This document shows, in pieces, positions 31,919-41,640 of a DNA stretch of 64,000 bases (position 1 is its first letter; the number at the start of each line of letters is the position of its first letter). A program made the translations under genes and the position numbers. The notes under the pieces were generated by a model, which was not told the DNA's origin, made no database searches, and saw only the letters and a list, made by a program, of their open reading frames with translations. The stretch covers positions 1 to 64,000 of the forward strand of contig MPUH01000272.1 in NCBI GenBank assembly GCA_001970955.1. Reading direction: 5' to 3'. Source of the DNA: Stentor coeruleus (Eukaryota; Ciliophora; Heterotrichea; Heterotrichida; Stentoridae).

Positions 31919-32947
31919 ATGGAACCCACACAAAAGACTGACTTATGGAAGAATCTCAGCATCAGACCTCCTGAAATCCTCAAAGGCGAAATGCTTCCTT
32001 TAACTTCACGCTTGCAATCTAAGGAAAATCTAAGAATCGAAGCTAATTATTGTAGACCAGCATCCACAACTTTTAAACAATCAGGCAGTGAATCACATAG
32101 AAACCTAAGCTCAAATACCCGCGATGAGGGTCTTTTTGATCAAAAACTTGAACTAATTGAATCTAAACTTAACGAAATCACTGCTTTAAAAACAAAACTT
32201 CAATCTTCATATCAATTAAAAAAAGAAACTCTCCGACGTAAAGAGCGTGAGTTTCAAAAAGCAGAACAAGATTTCAAAAAAAAAGTATTTTCCTTTGATG
32301 AAGAGAGAAACAAATGGTGTACTCATATTTCCCTTAAACTAAAAGAAATCAAAAACAAAGAAAATGAACTTGAAAATGAAAGAAGAGGATATATAGACCA
32401 AATTGATAAAGCAAAAAAAGTTGAAGAAGTGTTTTTTAGATTACAAGAAGATATAAAACAAAGGAATATGAGAATGAATGAATTTGAAGGGAATTATGCT
32501 AAAAGAGAACAGATTTTATTAGAAAATGAAGAAAAACTTGCAATGAAAATTGAAGATATAGCAGGATATGAGAGAAGAATTGTAGATTTTGAGCAAAGGC
32601 TTATTGATAAAGAAAGAAATTTAGAAGATATTGCTGAGATTATAGAAAGGAAACAGGAGGATATTATAAAAACAGCGAATATGTTTGAGAAAATAAACGA
32701 ACAGTTGAAATATGAGGATAAATGCGTGAAAATGCAGAATGAGGTCAATGAGAAAAACAATGAAAGGCTCAAAAGGGAAGAGGCTAGGCTGAAAAGGTGG
32801 GAAAGGCATCTTTTGGATATACAAAAAGAAATTGAAACTAGGGAAAATAGTCTGAGGAATACAAAAGAACAAAGAAAAACAAGTTTTTTAAGCGAAAGTA
32901 GTGAGGACTGCAACTTCCAAGAGTTCTGTGTAAGGACTCCTGAGTAA
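31919..32947 (+). CDS. Coiled-coil protein, 342 aa
   Basis: A long charged helix runs from about residue 70 to 325 with heptad-type spacing (KLNEITALKTKLQ, EELEKIEDIAGYERR-like blocks, MFEKINEQLKYEDKC). The N-terminus (MEPTQKTDLWKNLSIRPP) is non-helical. No zinc finger, membrane segment or catalytic domain. Probably cytoskeletal or ciliary, judged only on the coiled coil. Family not recognised. Ends in TAA; the next frame is convergent. Confidence 0.7.
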   Translation: MEPTQKTDLWKNLSIRPPEILKGEMLPLTSRLQSKENLRIEANYCRPASTTFKQSGSESHRNLSSNTRDEGLFDQKLELIESKLNEITALKTKLQSSYQLKKETLRRKEREFQKAEQDFKKKVFSFDEERNKWCTHISLKLKEIKNKENELENERRGYIDQIDKAKKVEEVFFRLQEDIKQRNMRMNEFEGNYAKREQILLENEEKLAMKIEDIAGYERRIVDFEQRLIDKERNLEDIAEIIERKQEDIIKTANMFEKINEQLKYEDKCVKMQNEVNEKNNERLKREEARLKRWERHLLDIQKEIETRENSLRNTKEQRKTSFLSESSEDCNFQEFCVRTPE

Positions 32948-33031
32948 ATACATAATCTAAATGTAAGCTTTTTAATATAAACGCCCATATTATTATTAAA
33001 AAATATTCAATAATCAAATAAAAACATATAT

Positions 33032-33600
33032 TTATAATTGAACTGAGCGAAAATTCATATCAGGTACTGGTTGAACCCAATTATACTCATCTTGTTGTTT
33101 AGTTTTCCATAAACCTCTTTCGCTACCGATATTAAAATGAGTTTTTCTAAGGTTTTTACCTAAAGAACCATCATATTTATTCCTAGAACCTTGTGGTTTT
33201 TTATAATCATTCTGATTTGTAGATAAAAAATGATTAACATCGTCACCATATTTAAAATGTGAGGTTCGTAAATTTTGACAATGCTTTTATAGATTTTCCC
33301 AAGCTCACCTGAACTATGTCCAAGCTCTGAAGATGTGGTTTTAAAGTAATTCCCCCCATCGCCTAGAGTAAAATGGCTACTAAGATGATCTTTTATAAGT
33401 TTTGGGTCAGGCTTTTAGATTTTGTTTATGGGAATTGGTTTGAATGATGCTTGCCATTGAATTTACCTGATTGAGGGAAACTGGAGGTTTTAAAAATTTG
33501 CCTGAGGTTGTGTTATAAAAATTCGCCCCACCGCCTAAAGTAAAGTGCGTTTTTCTTATTTGCTGTGCCAAATTTACCCTTTGGCTTTTCGTTAAGTACT
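33032..33600 (-). pseudogene. Broken gene with four HF-x-LG repeats
   Basis: Minus strand. Four related units occur in three frames: IRKTHFTLGGGANFYNTTSG, LSSHFTLGDGGNYFKTTS, LRTSHFKYGDDVNHFLSTNQ and LRKTHFNIGSERGLWKTKQQ. The last two share a frame, ending at TAA (33032-33034) with QPVPDMNFRSVQL. The joins are frame changes next to short A runs (AAAA), not GT-AG introns, and no sound start codon was found, so the gene looks decayed or misassembled. The motif reminds me of repeats in ciliary microtubule-associated proteins, but I cannot verify that. Convergent with 31919-32947. Confidence 0.55.
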
Positions 33601-34030
33601 TGCTTTATATAATAACATAATTTACATATTTTTTGTATATTATAACATTAAACCTTACCTTCCATTAATTTTAGTCCTTCTGTGAGATTTTGAACATAAA
33701 ATTCCTTAAAAATCATTCAAATTAGCCTATAGTTTTCTCTAATCATGCTATTTTCTTTCTTTAACTTCTAAATACCTTATGTCTAGCTTTTTTTCTTGCT
33801 ATGATAAAAAATTGTATATAATACAAGAATCGTTTCTCCAGGTTTAGGTTAATAAAGATTATTATAAGGAAGATAATAGTTTTAGGGTATTTAAGTATTT
33901 TTTATTCTAATAAAAAAAAAATATTGGGTTGTTTGTTTTAAAGCTGGCTGCGAATCTTTAGAAAGATTTAGACTAACTAAAAAAACATGTATTTTGTTTA
34001 TGTATGTTTTAACTGCTAAAAAATGTTTAT
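33601..34030. other. Intergenic, nothing specific
   Basis: AT-rich stretch between the broken gene and RPL41. No feature recognised. Confidence 0.4.
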
Positions 34031-34108
34031 TTACTTAGCCCTTTGCCTCATCTTTTTTCGTTTCTTCTTGAGTCTCCGCATTCTCTTCTTCTTCCACTTT
34101 TCTCTCAT
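34031..34108 (-). CDS. RPL41: RPL41, ribosomal protein eL41 (25 aa)
   Basis: A 25-codon frame from ATG at 34108 to TAA at 34031 encodes [20 protein letters not shown], then RQRAK. The known eL41 is 25 aa ([20 protein letters not shown], then RQRSK), so nearly every position agrees. eL41 is a single-helix peptide at the bridge between the ribosomal subunits. No intron needed. Too short for most gene finders. Upstream is the WIPI gene on the same strand, 173 bp away. Confidence 0.95.
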   Translation of the reverse strand: [25 protein letters not shown]

Positions 34109-34281
34109 ATTATATTACTAATAAAAAATGTCTTAATAATAACCTAATTGTGTTGTTTAATCAATATTGTATATAGAAATCCACAAAGCCAAGCCTAGGA
34201 TTCTACAAAAAACTACCTCAAACTCTTGATAAACCTAAACTTCCTCTCTATTTCCCAAACTTATTTTCACATAAAAACTCA

Positions 34282-35334
34282 TTATTTAATCTCTAATTCC
34301 AACAAATTAATTGGGTTACTAGCTGGACATTCCCCTCCATTAGAAAAATCCACATCATAGTAAATCCCATCAGCCGTAATAACAACAATCCTCGGTTCTT
34401 CATTAGGAAAAGTACAAATAGTCCTAGCATCCTTAACCCTAAACTGTGCATATGACCATTCACTATCAAAATACTTTGGCAATATTTTCTTCATAAAACT
34501 TAATCCTAATTTATGATTATGCACAGATGTAGCAAGTGAATATACATGTACAGTCCCTTTATCACTACTACAAGCAATCCATTCAGAAATTGGGTTAAAA
34601 ACCAAACAATATATTTCAGCTCTATCAATTCCTCTTCTAAATTCTTGAACTTTTTCCCCAGTATCTGTATTAAAAACCCTTATAAGTGTTCCTTTATCTG
34701 AAGCTGTAGCTAATAATCTTCCATCATTATTCAAAGCTATACAAGCTAATGAGGTCTCATGAGCATTTATTACTTGGGTTTTATCGTCATTATAGATTTT
34801 AACAAGGGCATGACCTTTTTGATTACTTGGACAAGCTATGACAATTCTTTCAGTATCAGTACTAAGGCAACATAAGCCTTTTGGGTTTACACAAGTAGCA
34901 ATATGGTCACGGATTTTAAGGTCTTGAAGGTTATAAACAAATATTTTGTTCTCAAGGATGACAACGATACGGTCTCTTCGCATTTTCACAGCTTTAACCT
35001 CAGATCTGAAGCACAATTCGCCTGTAGGTCTCATTTGATGATCATCCCATATAATAACTTTGTTAAAAGGATATCTTGGGGATTTACCTCCACCGACCAA
35101 AGCTATTATATTAGATCTATAAAGAAGCTCTACAATACCAAAACTCCCTGGGAATACTATATAAATCTTACATCTTTGAAAGCAATAATTCAAAGGATAG
35201 GTCCTAAGTATTCTAAACCCAGACTCCGTGCTTTGTTCAAAGTGTTTTTCCGTAGAAAGCGTAAAGCAAGATGAGTCTTGATTAAACCCAATATATATAA
35301 TCTCTTCCTGATTAGCCATTTTTATTATATTCAT
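34282..35334 (-). CDS. WIPI/Atg18-family PROPPIN (WDR45/WIPI3-4 type)
   Basis: PROPPINs are seven-bladed beta-propellers that bind PI3P and PI(3,5)P2 and act in autophagy. The 350-aa protein has the family block VELLYRSNIIALVGGG, then NKVIIWDD, the blade AHETSLACIALNNDGRLLAT with ASDKGTLIRVFNT, and the phosphoinositide motif FRRG at residues 232-235, here in place of the usual LRRG/FRRG. Closest in pattern to WDR45B. The start could be the Met at residue 1 (35334) or residue 6 (MANQEE). Divergent from RPP30 with 37 bp between them. Ends in TAA. Confidence 0.93.
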   Translation of the reverse strand: MNIIKMANQEEIIYIGFNQDSSCFTLSTEKHFEQSTESGFRILRTYPLNYCFQRCKIYIVFPGSFGIVELLYRSNIIALVGGGKSPRYPFNKVIIWDDHQMRPTGELCFRSEVKAVKMRRDRIVVILENKIFVYNLQDLKIRDHIATCVNPKGLCCLSTDTERIVIACPSNQKGHALVKIYNDDKTQVINAHETSLACIALNNDGRLLATASDKGTLIRVFNTDTGEKVQEFRRGIDRAEIYCLVFNPISEWIACSSDKGTVHVYSLATSVHNHKLGLSFMKKILPKYFDSEWSYAQFRVKDARTICTFPNEEPRIVVITADGIYYDVDFSNGGECPASNPINLLELEIK

Positions 35335-35371
35335 CTAAAAAAATCAAACATTAGTTCAAAAAAATCATATA
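35335..35371. promoter_or_regulatory. 37-bp divergent spacer, shared promoter region
   Basis: Start codons of WIPI (minus) and RPP30 (plus) are 37 bp apart. Whatever starts both transcripts must lie here or inside the genes. It is AT-rich; no motif named. Confidence 0.5.
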
Positions 35372-36106
35372 ATGGCTTATCACGACTTATACATCAAGTG
35401 GAAAAGTGACAAAGCTGACAATATCAAAACAAGTAAAGTCCAAGAAATCCTCTATGAATCTGAATATCAAGAGCTTGTTCTTAATTATTCTATAAGACAA
35501 AGACCATTTCCTAACCTCCCAGAAAACCCTATGGCTAGAATCCGACTTACAGTAAAATCTAGCTTTTCCCAGCTTCTTAATGATACAGAAGCACTAGCAA
35601 AATATGATCTTATAGCCGCAAGGCCTCAAAATGATGCTGATTTCCATTATTGTTGCATGACAGGTGAGGTTGACATCATATCTTTAAAATTACAAGAAAG
35701 ATTTCAATTCAAACTTAGATTAAATTTAGTTCAAGAAGCTATTAAAAGAGGGATTATGTTTGAAATTTGTTATGCATTTGGGCTTAAGGATATGAATGCT
35801 AGAAGAATTTTTATATCAAATGCTTGTAATTTGGTTAAAGCAACTAAAGGGAGGAATATTGTTATAAGTAGTGGGGCAAAAGATTTGTTTGATCAAAGAG
35901 CACCTTGGGATGTTATTAATTTAGGTTGTGTACTTGGTATGAATATTGATGTTGCGCATAATTGTATTGTCACAAATGCAGCTACGGCACTTGAACATGG
36001 GAAAGCGAGGAAAGTATTTAAGAGTGCGGTACAGGTTGTTGATAGAGATGAGTTTTTAGTTGGGAATAATCCAGGTGTGATACCTGAACCTTTAAGATTT
36101 AGTTAA
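35372..36106 (+). CDS. RPP30: RPP30, RNase P/MRP protein subunit
   Basis: Rpp30 (Rpp1 in yeast) is a TIM-barrel subunit of RNase P, which cuts tRNA 5' leaders, and RNase MRP. The 244-aa protein has the family blocks YDLIAARPQNDADFHYCC, VDIISLKLQERFQFKLR, IKRGIMFEICYAFGLKD, and KGRNIVISSGAKDLFDQR, then APWDVINLGCVLGM. Length is near normal, no intron. Ends in TAA. The divergent WIPI gene shares its short upstream region; a tRNA gene lies downstream. Confidence 0.95.
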   Translation: MAYHDLYIKWKSDKADNIKTSKVQEILYESEYQELVLNYSIRQRPFPNLPENPMARIRLTVKSSFSQLLNDTEALAKYDLIAARPQNDADFHYCCMTGEVDIISLKLQERFQFKLRLNLVQEAIKRGIMFEICYAFGLKDMNARRIFISNACNLVKATKGRNIVISSGAKDLFDQRAPWDVINLGCVLGMNIDVAHNCIVTNAATALEHGKARKVFKSAVQVVDRDEFLVGNNPGVIPEPLRFS

Positions 36107-36424
36107 TATGTAGTATTGGATTTTCATAGTTTAAAAGTTTTTTTTTTATGAAATTGTGTTTTGGAAAGGGCTTTTGGATGTTGATTGAGGTTTTTATGGT
36201 TAGATTTGTGAATAGTTTATGATTAATTATAGGTTTGGCTTTAGGTTTTAGGATAGGCAAGAGGAAGATGAAAGTAATAAAAGATTAAAGATTTTGTATT
36301 AGTTTAGGCCATGAAATTTTATGTTTAAGGCTAAGTGATAGTTTTTTGTATAAATTGTAGTAGGCTTTTAATTTTTTTGAAGAGAGAAATTAAGGTTCGT
36401 ATGAGATGATATTTTAGATATAAG
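36107..36424. other. C-poor 3' flank of RPP30
   Basis: Plus strand is G/T-rich and nearly C-free, as in other 3' flanks here. No gene seen. Confidence 0.4.
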
Positions 36425-36430
36425 AAAAAA
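36425..36430 (-). terminator. RNA polymerase III T6 terminator
   Basis: On the minus strand the tRNA is followed after one base (C) by TTTTTT, the usual Pol III stop. Confidence 0.85.
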
Positions 36431-36431
36431 G

Positions 36432-36503
36432 TAGCGAAGAATGGTTTCGATCCATCGACCTCTGGGTTATGAGCCCAGCACGCTTCCACTGCGCCACTTC
36501 GCT
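36432..36503 (-). tRNA. tRNA-iMet: Initiator tRNA-Met (CAT)
   Basis: The 72-nt minus-strand sequence folds as a tRNA: acceptor AGCGAAG paired with CTTCGCT, D arm GCGC, anticodon arm CTGGGCTCATAACCCAG with anticodon CAT, T arm GGTCGATGGATCG. The initiator is marked by the A1-T72 pair, three consecutive G-C pairs in the anticodon stem and the GATCGAAAC T loop in place of TTCG. No intron; T6 terminator follows. Confidence in the initiator call is high from these classic features. Confidence 0.96.
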
Positions 36504-36803
36504 GGGTTTTTATATTTAGTTAAGTATTTAAACCTAACAATCTTCTTAATCTTCTAATAAAACTTATAATATATCCTATTCATATCAATCTTATTTCCAG
36601 TTTAATCTATACAACATTTTTTTACTATGACTATATACTATTATTAAATTATATTTAAAAAGGCAATACAAAAAACTATTAAGATACATTAAACTAAAAT
36701 TTAGCATATGTTTTATATAAGTTTCAACCTTAAAAAAAATCAGAAATATAAAATCTTAAATCTTTACTAATACATCTTAACATAAATTTGCTTAAAATCA
36801 AAA
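36504..36803. other. AT-rich leader
   Basis: Upstream flank of both the minus-strand tRNA and the next plus-strand gene. No feature recognised. Confidence 0.4.
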
Positions 36804-37529
36804 ATGGGCTGCTGCGAAACAAGAGACCAAAGCAAGTATCAAAACAGCTACAAAAGTGCATCAGGGGCACTGAAAATTGTTAACAAACTGAGAACTGAAG
36901 CATTAAACCTATCAATAAACTATCTGAACAGAGATAAAAATATTGATATATGGGACAAAGCTCTTTATGCTCATGGAATACCACAAAAGGATATGAAAAA
37001 ACTAACAGAAACCGAGCATTTCTCAATAGACATCTTTGAATCTAGCAAATACTCTTCAGATTTCCCTATCATAAAAATATCTTTCACATTAGATAATTAT
37101 GTTAGGCTTATTACAATAATCAATGCAATTACCACATATGAAAATAGACACAAATGGGATTCAGCAATTAAATTAATGGAAAATTATATAGATGACCCTG
37201 AAAAAACCAGAATTATTCATAGTGTATTTGAGTATTCTTTATATAAACCTGAATTTTATGAAGAATGTGTGATATCGCTTTTTCATAATTCTGTGTTAAT
37301 TGGGTTTCAGTCTTCTAATATGGATTTTGAATATAGTCCTGGTGCTGTTGCATGTATTACATATTTTTCTCTTTATTTTATTAAAGAAAAAGAAGGGAAA
37401 ACTTATATGACGGTTTATTTGCATACAGATCCTAAGACTTCGTTGGTTTTAATTAGTAAGAATGTTGTGACACAAAAACTGACTTTTTGGTGTGAGAATT
37501 TGACTAGATATTTGGAGAATACAAGGTAA
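36804..37529 (+). CDS. N-myristoylated START-like lipid-binding protein
   Basis: Begins MGCCETR, an N-myristoylation site with two palmitoylatable cysteines. The 241-aa protein matches the START/Bet-v1-like fold by pattern: a helical N-terminal part, YVRLITIINAITTYENRHKWD around residues 93-113 (the usual position of the K/R-WD motif), then beta-strand blocks and a closing amphipathic helix (VVTQKLTFWCENLTRYLEN). START domains carry lipids. The same fold with MGN start occurs at 58730. Ends in TAA. Fold call is moderate. Confidence 0.7.
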   Translation: MGCCETRDQSKYQNSYKSASGALKIVNKLRTEALNLSINYLNRDKNIDIWDKALYAHGIPQKDMKKLTETEHFSIDIFESSKYSSDFPIIKISFTLDNYVRLITIINAITTYENRHKWDSAIKLMENYIDDPEKTRIIHSVFEYSLYKPEFYEECVISLFHNSVLIGFQSSNMDFEYSPGAVACITYFSLYFIKEKEGKTYMTVYLHTDPKTSLVLISKNVVTQKLTFWCENLTRYLENTR

Positions 37530-37957
37530 GGAAGTTAATAGATAGTAATTTTATGGGGAAATTATGAATAGGAAGATAAGGTATCAGAAGAATTATTTTA
37601 GATTTTTGATGTAGTTTAATAGGAAATCGGATATAAGATAATTTGATTAATAGAAAAATTATAATTGTTGAAGCTGATATCAAGAATCAAATTTTTTTGG
37701 ATGAATATGCTTGATGATATAGATAAAATGTGTATATAATAGTTTACTTAGAAATCAAAATTAATATAAATTTTAAAAGCATATCATATTGATTAAACCA
37801 AATTTACTATAATTAATAACTAATCATCACAACCTAAATCCTATATCTAATTAAAACATTAAAAAATCAACCATACTCTCTACATCATAAAAATCAAAAA
37901 GAAACACCCAAATTAAAACTAATATTTAAAAAATTTGTATTACCAAACTAATTTCTA
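37530..37957. other. Intergenic between convergent genes
   Basis: AT-rich spacer between the 3' ends of the START-like and first ArfGAP-like genes; no repeat or RNA seen. Confidence 0.4.
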
Positions 37958-38902
37958 TTAAACCAACTCAGGATAACTACTACCTTTCATTCCATTCTTA
38001 TAGTTTTCTTCCATAAGCAAACTATCTCCAGATATCTCATTTGTAGATGCATGAACCATAAATGAACTTTCAGTATTTTCAAACCCATGTTTTTCCTCCC
38101 CACTACACAAATCTTTATCAGTATTACCTCTAAACTTATAATACCTATATTTAACCCCTCTAGCCAATCTTCCAGCCGCATTGCTCATATGTTTCCCAGC
38201 AACTTGAATCCTTTCATTTTCTTTAACTTTCTTAATCAACCCAGTAACTTTATTCTCAATACTATGAAACACTCCACTAGTCTTTTCTTCAGCTTTTTTC
38301 ACATAAGGTTTTTCCGATATTTCTCCAACTTTTTCATTAATCCTTTCTGCAGCCATATTCCCTACAAAAGCAATTCTCATAAAACTTTTTCTCAAACATT
38401 CACAAATTTTCGATTTCTCATTATTTTCTCTAAGCAAAGGTTGGGCTATTCTAGGGTTAAACCTAAATTCATTACTTTCCCCTGATAAGGTCTGGATTAT
38501 TTGAATTCCATCATCCTTAAGTGGGAACTCTAAATCGAAATCAGGATTTTTTGTAACAGAAACAAGCATATCTCTATAAAATTCAGCAGCAATTGTATTG
38601 TATCTGATATTAGAAGGAGCATCCATAAGATCATAATAATTAAAGAACTCTTTTAATGCACTATTACCACCTGATGACATAATTTCAATTTCTTCATAAG
38701 ACCATTCTTGGTCAAGAGTTTTGATTGTTGTCACATTAGGGCCTAAGGTTGAATGGAAATTAGCACATGAACTACAAATAAAACACCCAAAGCCAAATGA
38801 AATACAGTTTGGGTTAATGATATGACAATCAATACATTTTAAGTTTTCTGAGTCCTTTTGCAAATCGATTAATAGAACTTTTTTCTTTTGTTCAGTGGTC
38901 AT
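37958..38902 (-). CDS. ArfGAP-fold protein lacking the arginine finger (copy 1)
   Basis: ArfGAPs stimulate GTP hydrolysis by Arf GTPases. The 314-aa protein has the ArfGAP zinc finger C23-x2-C26-x16-C43-x2-C46 (CIDCHIINPNCISFGFGCFI, then CSSC) and the downstream TIKTLDQEWSYEEIEIMSSG, GGNSALKEFF block. The catalytic arginine of HRSLG is absent: here H50-S-T-L-G. So it is predicted to be GAP-dead but may still bind Arf or lipids. The C-terminal half is low in signal, with a basic amphipathic part (KVTGLIKKVKE). Tandem paralogue of the gene at 38976, 73 bp away on the same strand. Ends in TAA. Confidence 0.85.
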   Translation of the reverse strand: MTTEQKKKVLLIDLQKDSENLKCIDCHIINPNCISFGFGCFICSSCANFHSTLGPNVTTIKTLDQEWSYEEIEIMSSGGNSALKEFFNYYDLMDAPSNIRYNTIAAEFYRDMLVSVTKNPDFDLEFPLKDDGIQIIQTLSGESNEFRFNPRIAQPLLRENNEKSKICECLRKSFMRIAFVGNMAAERINEKVGEISEKPYVKKAEEKTSGVFHSIENKVTGLIKKVKENERIQVAGKHMSNAAGRLARGVKYRYYKFRGNTDKDLCSGEEKHGFENTESSFMVHASTNEISGDSLLMEENYKNGMKGSSYPELV

Positions 38903-38975
38903 TTTATGATGTTATTTGTATAGGAAAATAAGTGGATGATTAGGTTATTATATGGGTTTTTTATGGGTTTAAGGA

Positions 38976-39790
38976 CTATTTATGAAATTCTTTAACTTCC
39001 ATTGTGATTTGGTCACTGACTTGGATAAGCTTTTGACCTATGTCTTCTACGAAATTCCCAAGTGCTGTTGAAGAAGCTTTGGAAAATAATTTCAACATGC
39101 TGTTTTCGAGCTTTTTGAGAAAATTAGGCTCTGGAAGTTGGGGTTTTTCTTCTGGTTCAAGGTTATTTTTTTTATTTTCTATGTTTTTATGCTCTTCTCC
39201 AATAATTTCCCCCTGATTTTCTGCTTTATTTTCTGTTTCATTTTCCACACAATTTTGTTTGATATCCGCTTCATCTTTACGGATGATATCCATTTCAACT
39301 ACCTCAAATGATGTTGAATTAATCTGAAAAATTTCTTCTTGACCTTTAGATACTGTTAAGAGTTCTCTATTATATTCATGACCTTTTGAAAGATAAATTA
39401 GCATATCTTTATAATAAGCAGCTGCTGAAGTACAGTATTTATATTCAATAGGTGCTGATCCTATATTGTAGTAATTTAAAAATGTTAGAAATGCTGAATT
39501 ACCTCCAGTCTGCATAGCTTTTATATCTTCATATAACCATTGGGATTCCAATTTACGCACTTGGGATATTGAAGGACCTAAAGATAAGTGTCTTTGATAA
39601 CAGGAATAACATATAAAAATACCATATGATGTAGAAGCGAAATCAGGGTTTTTAATATGAAAATATATTTTTGGAATATGATTTTTTATATGAAGTAAGG
39701 GTTTTCAGATGAGCAATCAACACATAGAGTGTTTTGTGATTGATTTCGCAAGTCTAAAAGCTCTTGAGGTAATGAATTTTGAGATATCAT
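38976..39790 (-). CDS. ArfGAP-fold protein lacking the arginine finger (copy 2), split by an insertion
   Basis: From ATG at 39790 the frame reads MISQNSLPQELLDLRNQSQN, TLCVDCSSENP and then meets a 53-bp AT-rich insertion. After it the frame continues DFASTSYGIFICYSCYQRHL. With the insertion removed the spacing is exactly C23-x2-C26-x16-C43-x2-C46, identical to copy 1, so the insertion is real extra DNA. The arginine of HRSLG is Leu (HLSLG). The C-terminal part is acidic, then helical (LPEPNFLKKLENSML). Ends in TAG. Whether the MAC transcript is functional depends on what happens to the insertion. Confidence 0.75.
39645..39705. mobile_element. 53-bp insertion between 8-bp direct repeats, IES-like
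   Basis: Plus-strand AGGGTTTT occurs at 39645-39652 and again at 39698-39705, 53 bp apart, inside the ArfGAP zinc-finger coding sequence. The DNA between is over 85 percent A+T. Taking out 53 bp leaves one copy of the repeat and restores the zinc finger at canonical spacing. Short pointer-like direct repeats bounding an AT-rich insert are what internal eliminated sequences look like in ciliates. It lacks GT-AG intron ends on the coding strand. Confidence 0.7.
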
Positions 39791-41640
39791 TATATTGTTT
39801 ATATAATTATAATTTATTATAAAAATGTTGTTTAATAGATTAAGTATAGGGTTGATTTTTTTAATATAATTGATTTATGATGGATAATAGGATGTTGGAT
39901 TATTAAAAAGTTGAATATAGAAATGATAAGAAAGAGGTAAAATCTTTTAGTGTTTTGGGAGAAATTAAGGTATTTACAAAAAATAGGTATTAAGATGCTG
40001 ATTATGAAATTTATCGATATTTAAAGGTTATAATCATGGAATAAAGTCATAAAAATATTTTTACTTTATTTCCTTTTCTCTATTTTTTCCAATTTCTTTC
40101 ACCTCAAAGTTCATATAAAAAATTGACTAGCCTAAATAAATGCTCCACAGCACTTTTTGAGCAAAATACTCAATAAACTTCTAGTTACTCTGCGTGATAG
40201 AAGAAATCAAAATCTTTTATACTAATGATAATCAAGCTATCAGTCAAAAACTTTTACTTTAATTTCCTTTCCCAATAAAAATTTTCAGCTGGAATCTACT
40301 CCACAGAGACATTTCTAGTTTCTTTTTGCTATAAATTCATATTTTACTTACCTTTAATATTTTTTGGTTAGAAATGAGAAAAACAGTATAAGCCAAGTCG
40401 ACCTTATCAACAATTTATTTTTGCATTCTGGACAAAATTAAAATTTTCATTTATTATTATAATAATTTATCAGGTCTTCTGATGATTTATAAAATTCTCA
40501 AATATAGAAATTTAAATTGAAAACATAAATTTGATTGCCAAAGCTCTGCTTTGGCCTTATAAAATCCTTTAACAAAACATCGGTTTTCGCATATTCCCAT
40601 GCATTTGAGATAATATATATTAATTACTGCTTATTTAGTGGTTTAGATTGCCTATTTATTTCCCCTTTCTATTTGATTTTAACTAGAATTGGATATTATT
40701 CTTTTGTATGCCTTTTTAAGGTAACTTCATATAATCTAATAAAAATTTTTGATCAATATATCAGATTTCTAAACTTTTATTACTGAAATCATAATTTTCT
40801 CACTTCCTAAAAAGAATGATATCTTTAGTCTCTTTGAATATCAGCAAATCCTGAAGTTTTATTTCATCAGCTCCGACCTTGATAAAGTTTTCACTGATAC
40901 ATTTTTTTGGTGATTATTAGTTAAGATTTTTATAGAATAAAAAAATTACTACGCTTTTGTTGTTATTAATTAGATGGATTAAGACATTTTTAGTGAAATT
41001 TAATCTCTGGATTTTTGATGAAATTTAGAAATAAGATGAAAATTTCAGTGCAGATTTTTGAATGTGTTAATTTAATTTTAAATTTTTTAAAAGTTAAGAT
41101 TATGAGAATGTAGTAAAAATTATATTTTTTATCATATAATTTAGTATAGGAAAGCTTGAAGATTATGATGCAATGATTAAGCTGATTGCGAACTTTTTGG
41201 AATTTTATATTTTAGGAGAAAAATACTGTTGATAATAAAATATATTTTTCTTTCACAAAACAGTTTATAAAATATATATAAAATTAGACTGAAAATTATT
41301 AAAAGTTCATTTTTTATACAGACTTAAATTAACTAACACCTCTCACCACGTCAAAAAAAATAATATAATTTCCTTGCTCTCTCCTATTTAAGCACTTCCA
41401 AGAAATTAGTTTTCCAAATAAAAAATCTATCAACTTTATTCTACAAAAGTATTAGGAATAATAGTAAAAATTCTAAATCTAGCATTCCTAATTAAGAATA
41501 AAAATATAATCCATAAACTCATAAAATTTTCACACAATTTATTTATAAACTCGTTTTAATCACTTTTTTTCATATCTTTATAATCTTTATTTATCTCTAA
41601 TCATATTTTTTTATATTTTAAGATCTTATCAATTTGATTA
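39791..41640. other. 1.85-kb intergenic region
   Basis: No gene recognised. A faint duplication of about 185 bp spacing (cttttactttaatttcc and ctccacag blocks near 40065-40150 and 40250-40320) is visible but decayed. An 83-codon hydrophobic frame near 40535 is judged spurious. Confidence 0.4.

Noticed and set aside
32494-32988. Long Ser/Phe-rich frame antisense to the coiled-coil gene
   Set aside because: Mirror of Glu/Lys-rich codons; typical shadow frame.
33563-33577. 15-nt GT-AG candidate in the broken repeat gene
   Set aside because: The frame is open with or without it, so nothing supports splicing.
34903-35274. 123-codon frame antisense to the WIPI gene
   Set aside because: It is the opposite strand of a well-conserved WD40 coding sequence and matches nothing.
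40535-40786. 83-codon hydrophobic frame
   Set aside because: Low-complexity membrane-like composition in AT-rich DNA, no leader, no motif; chance frame.
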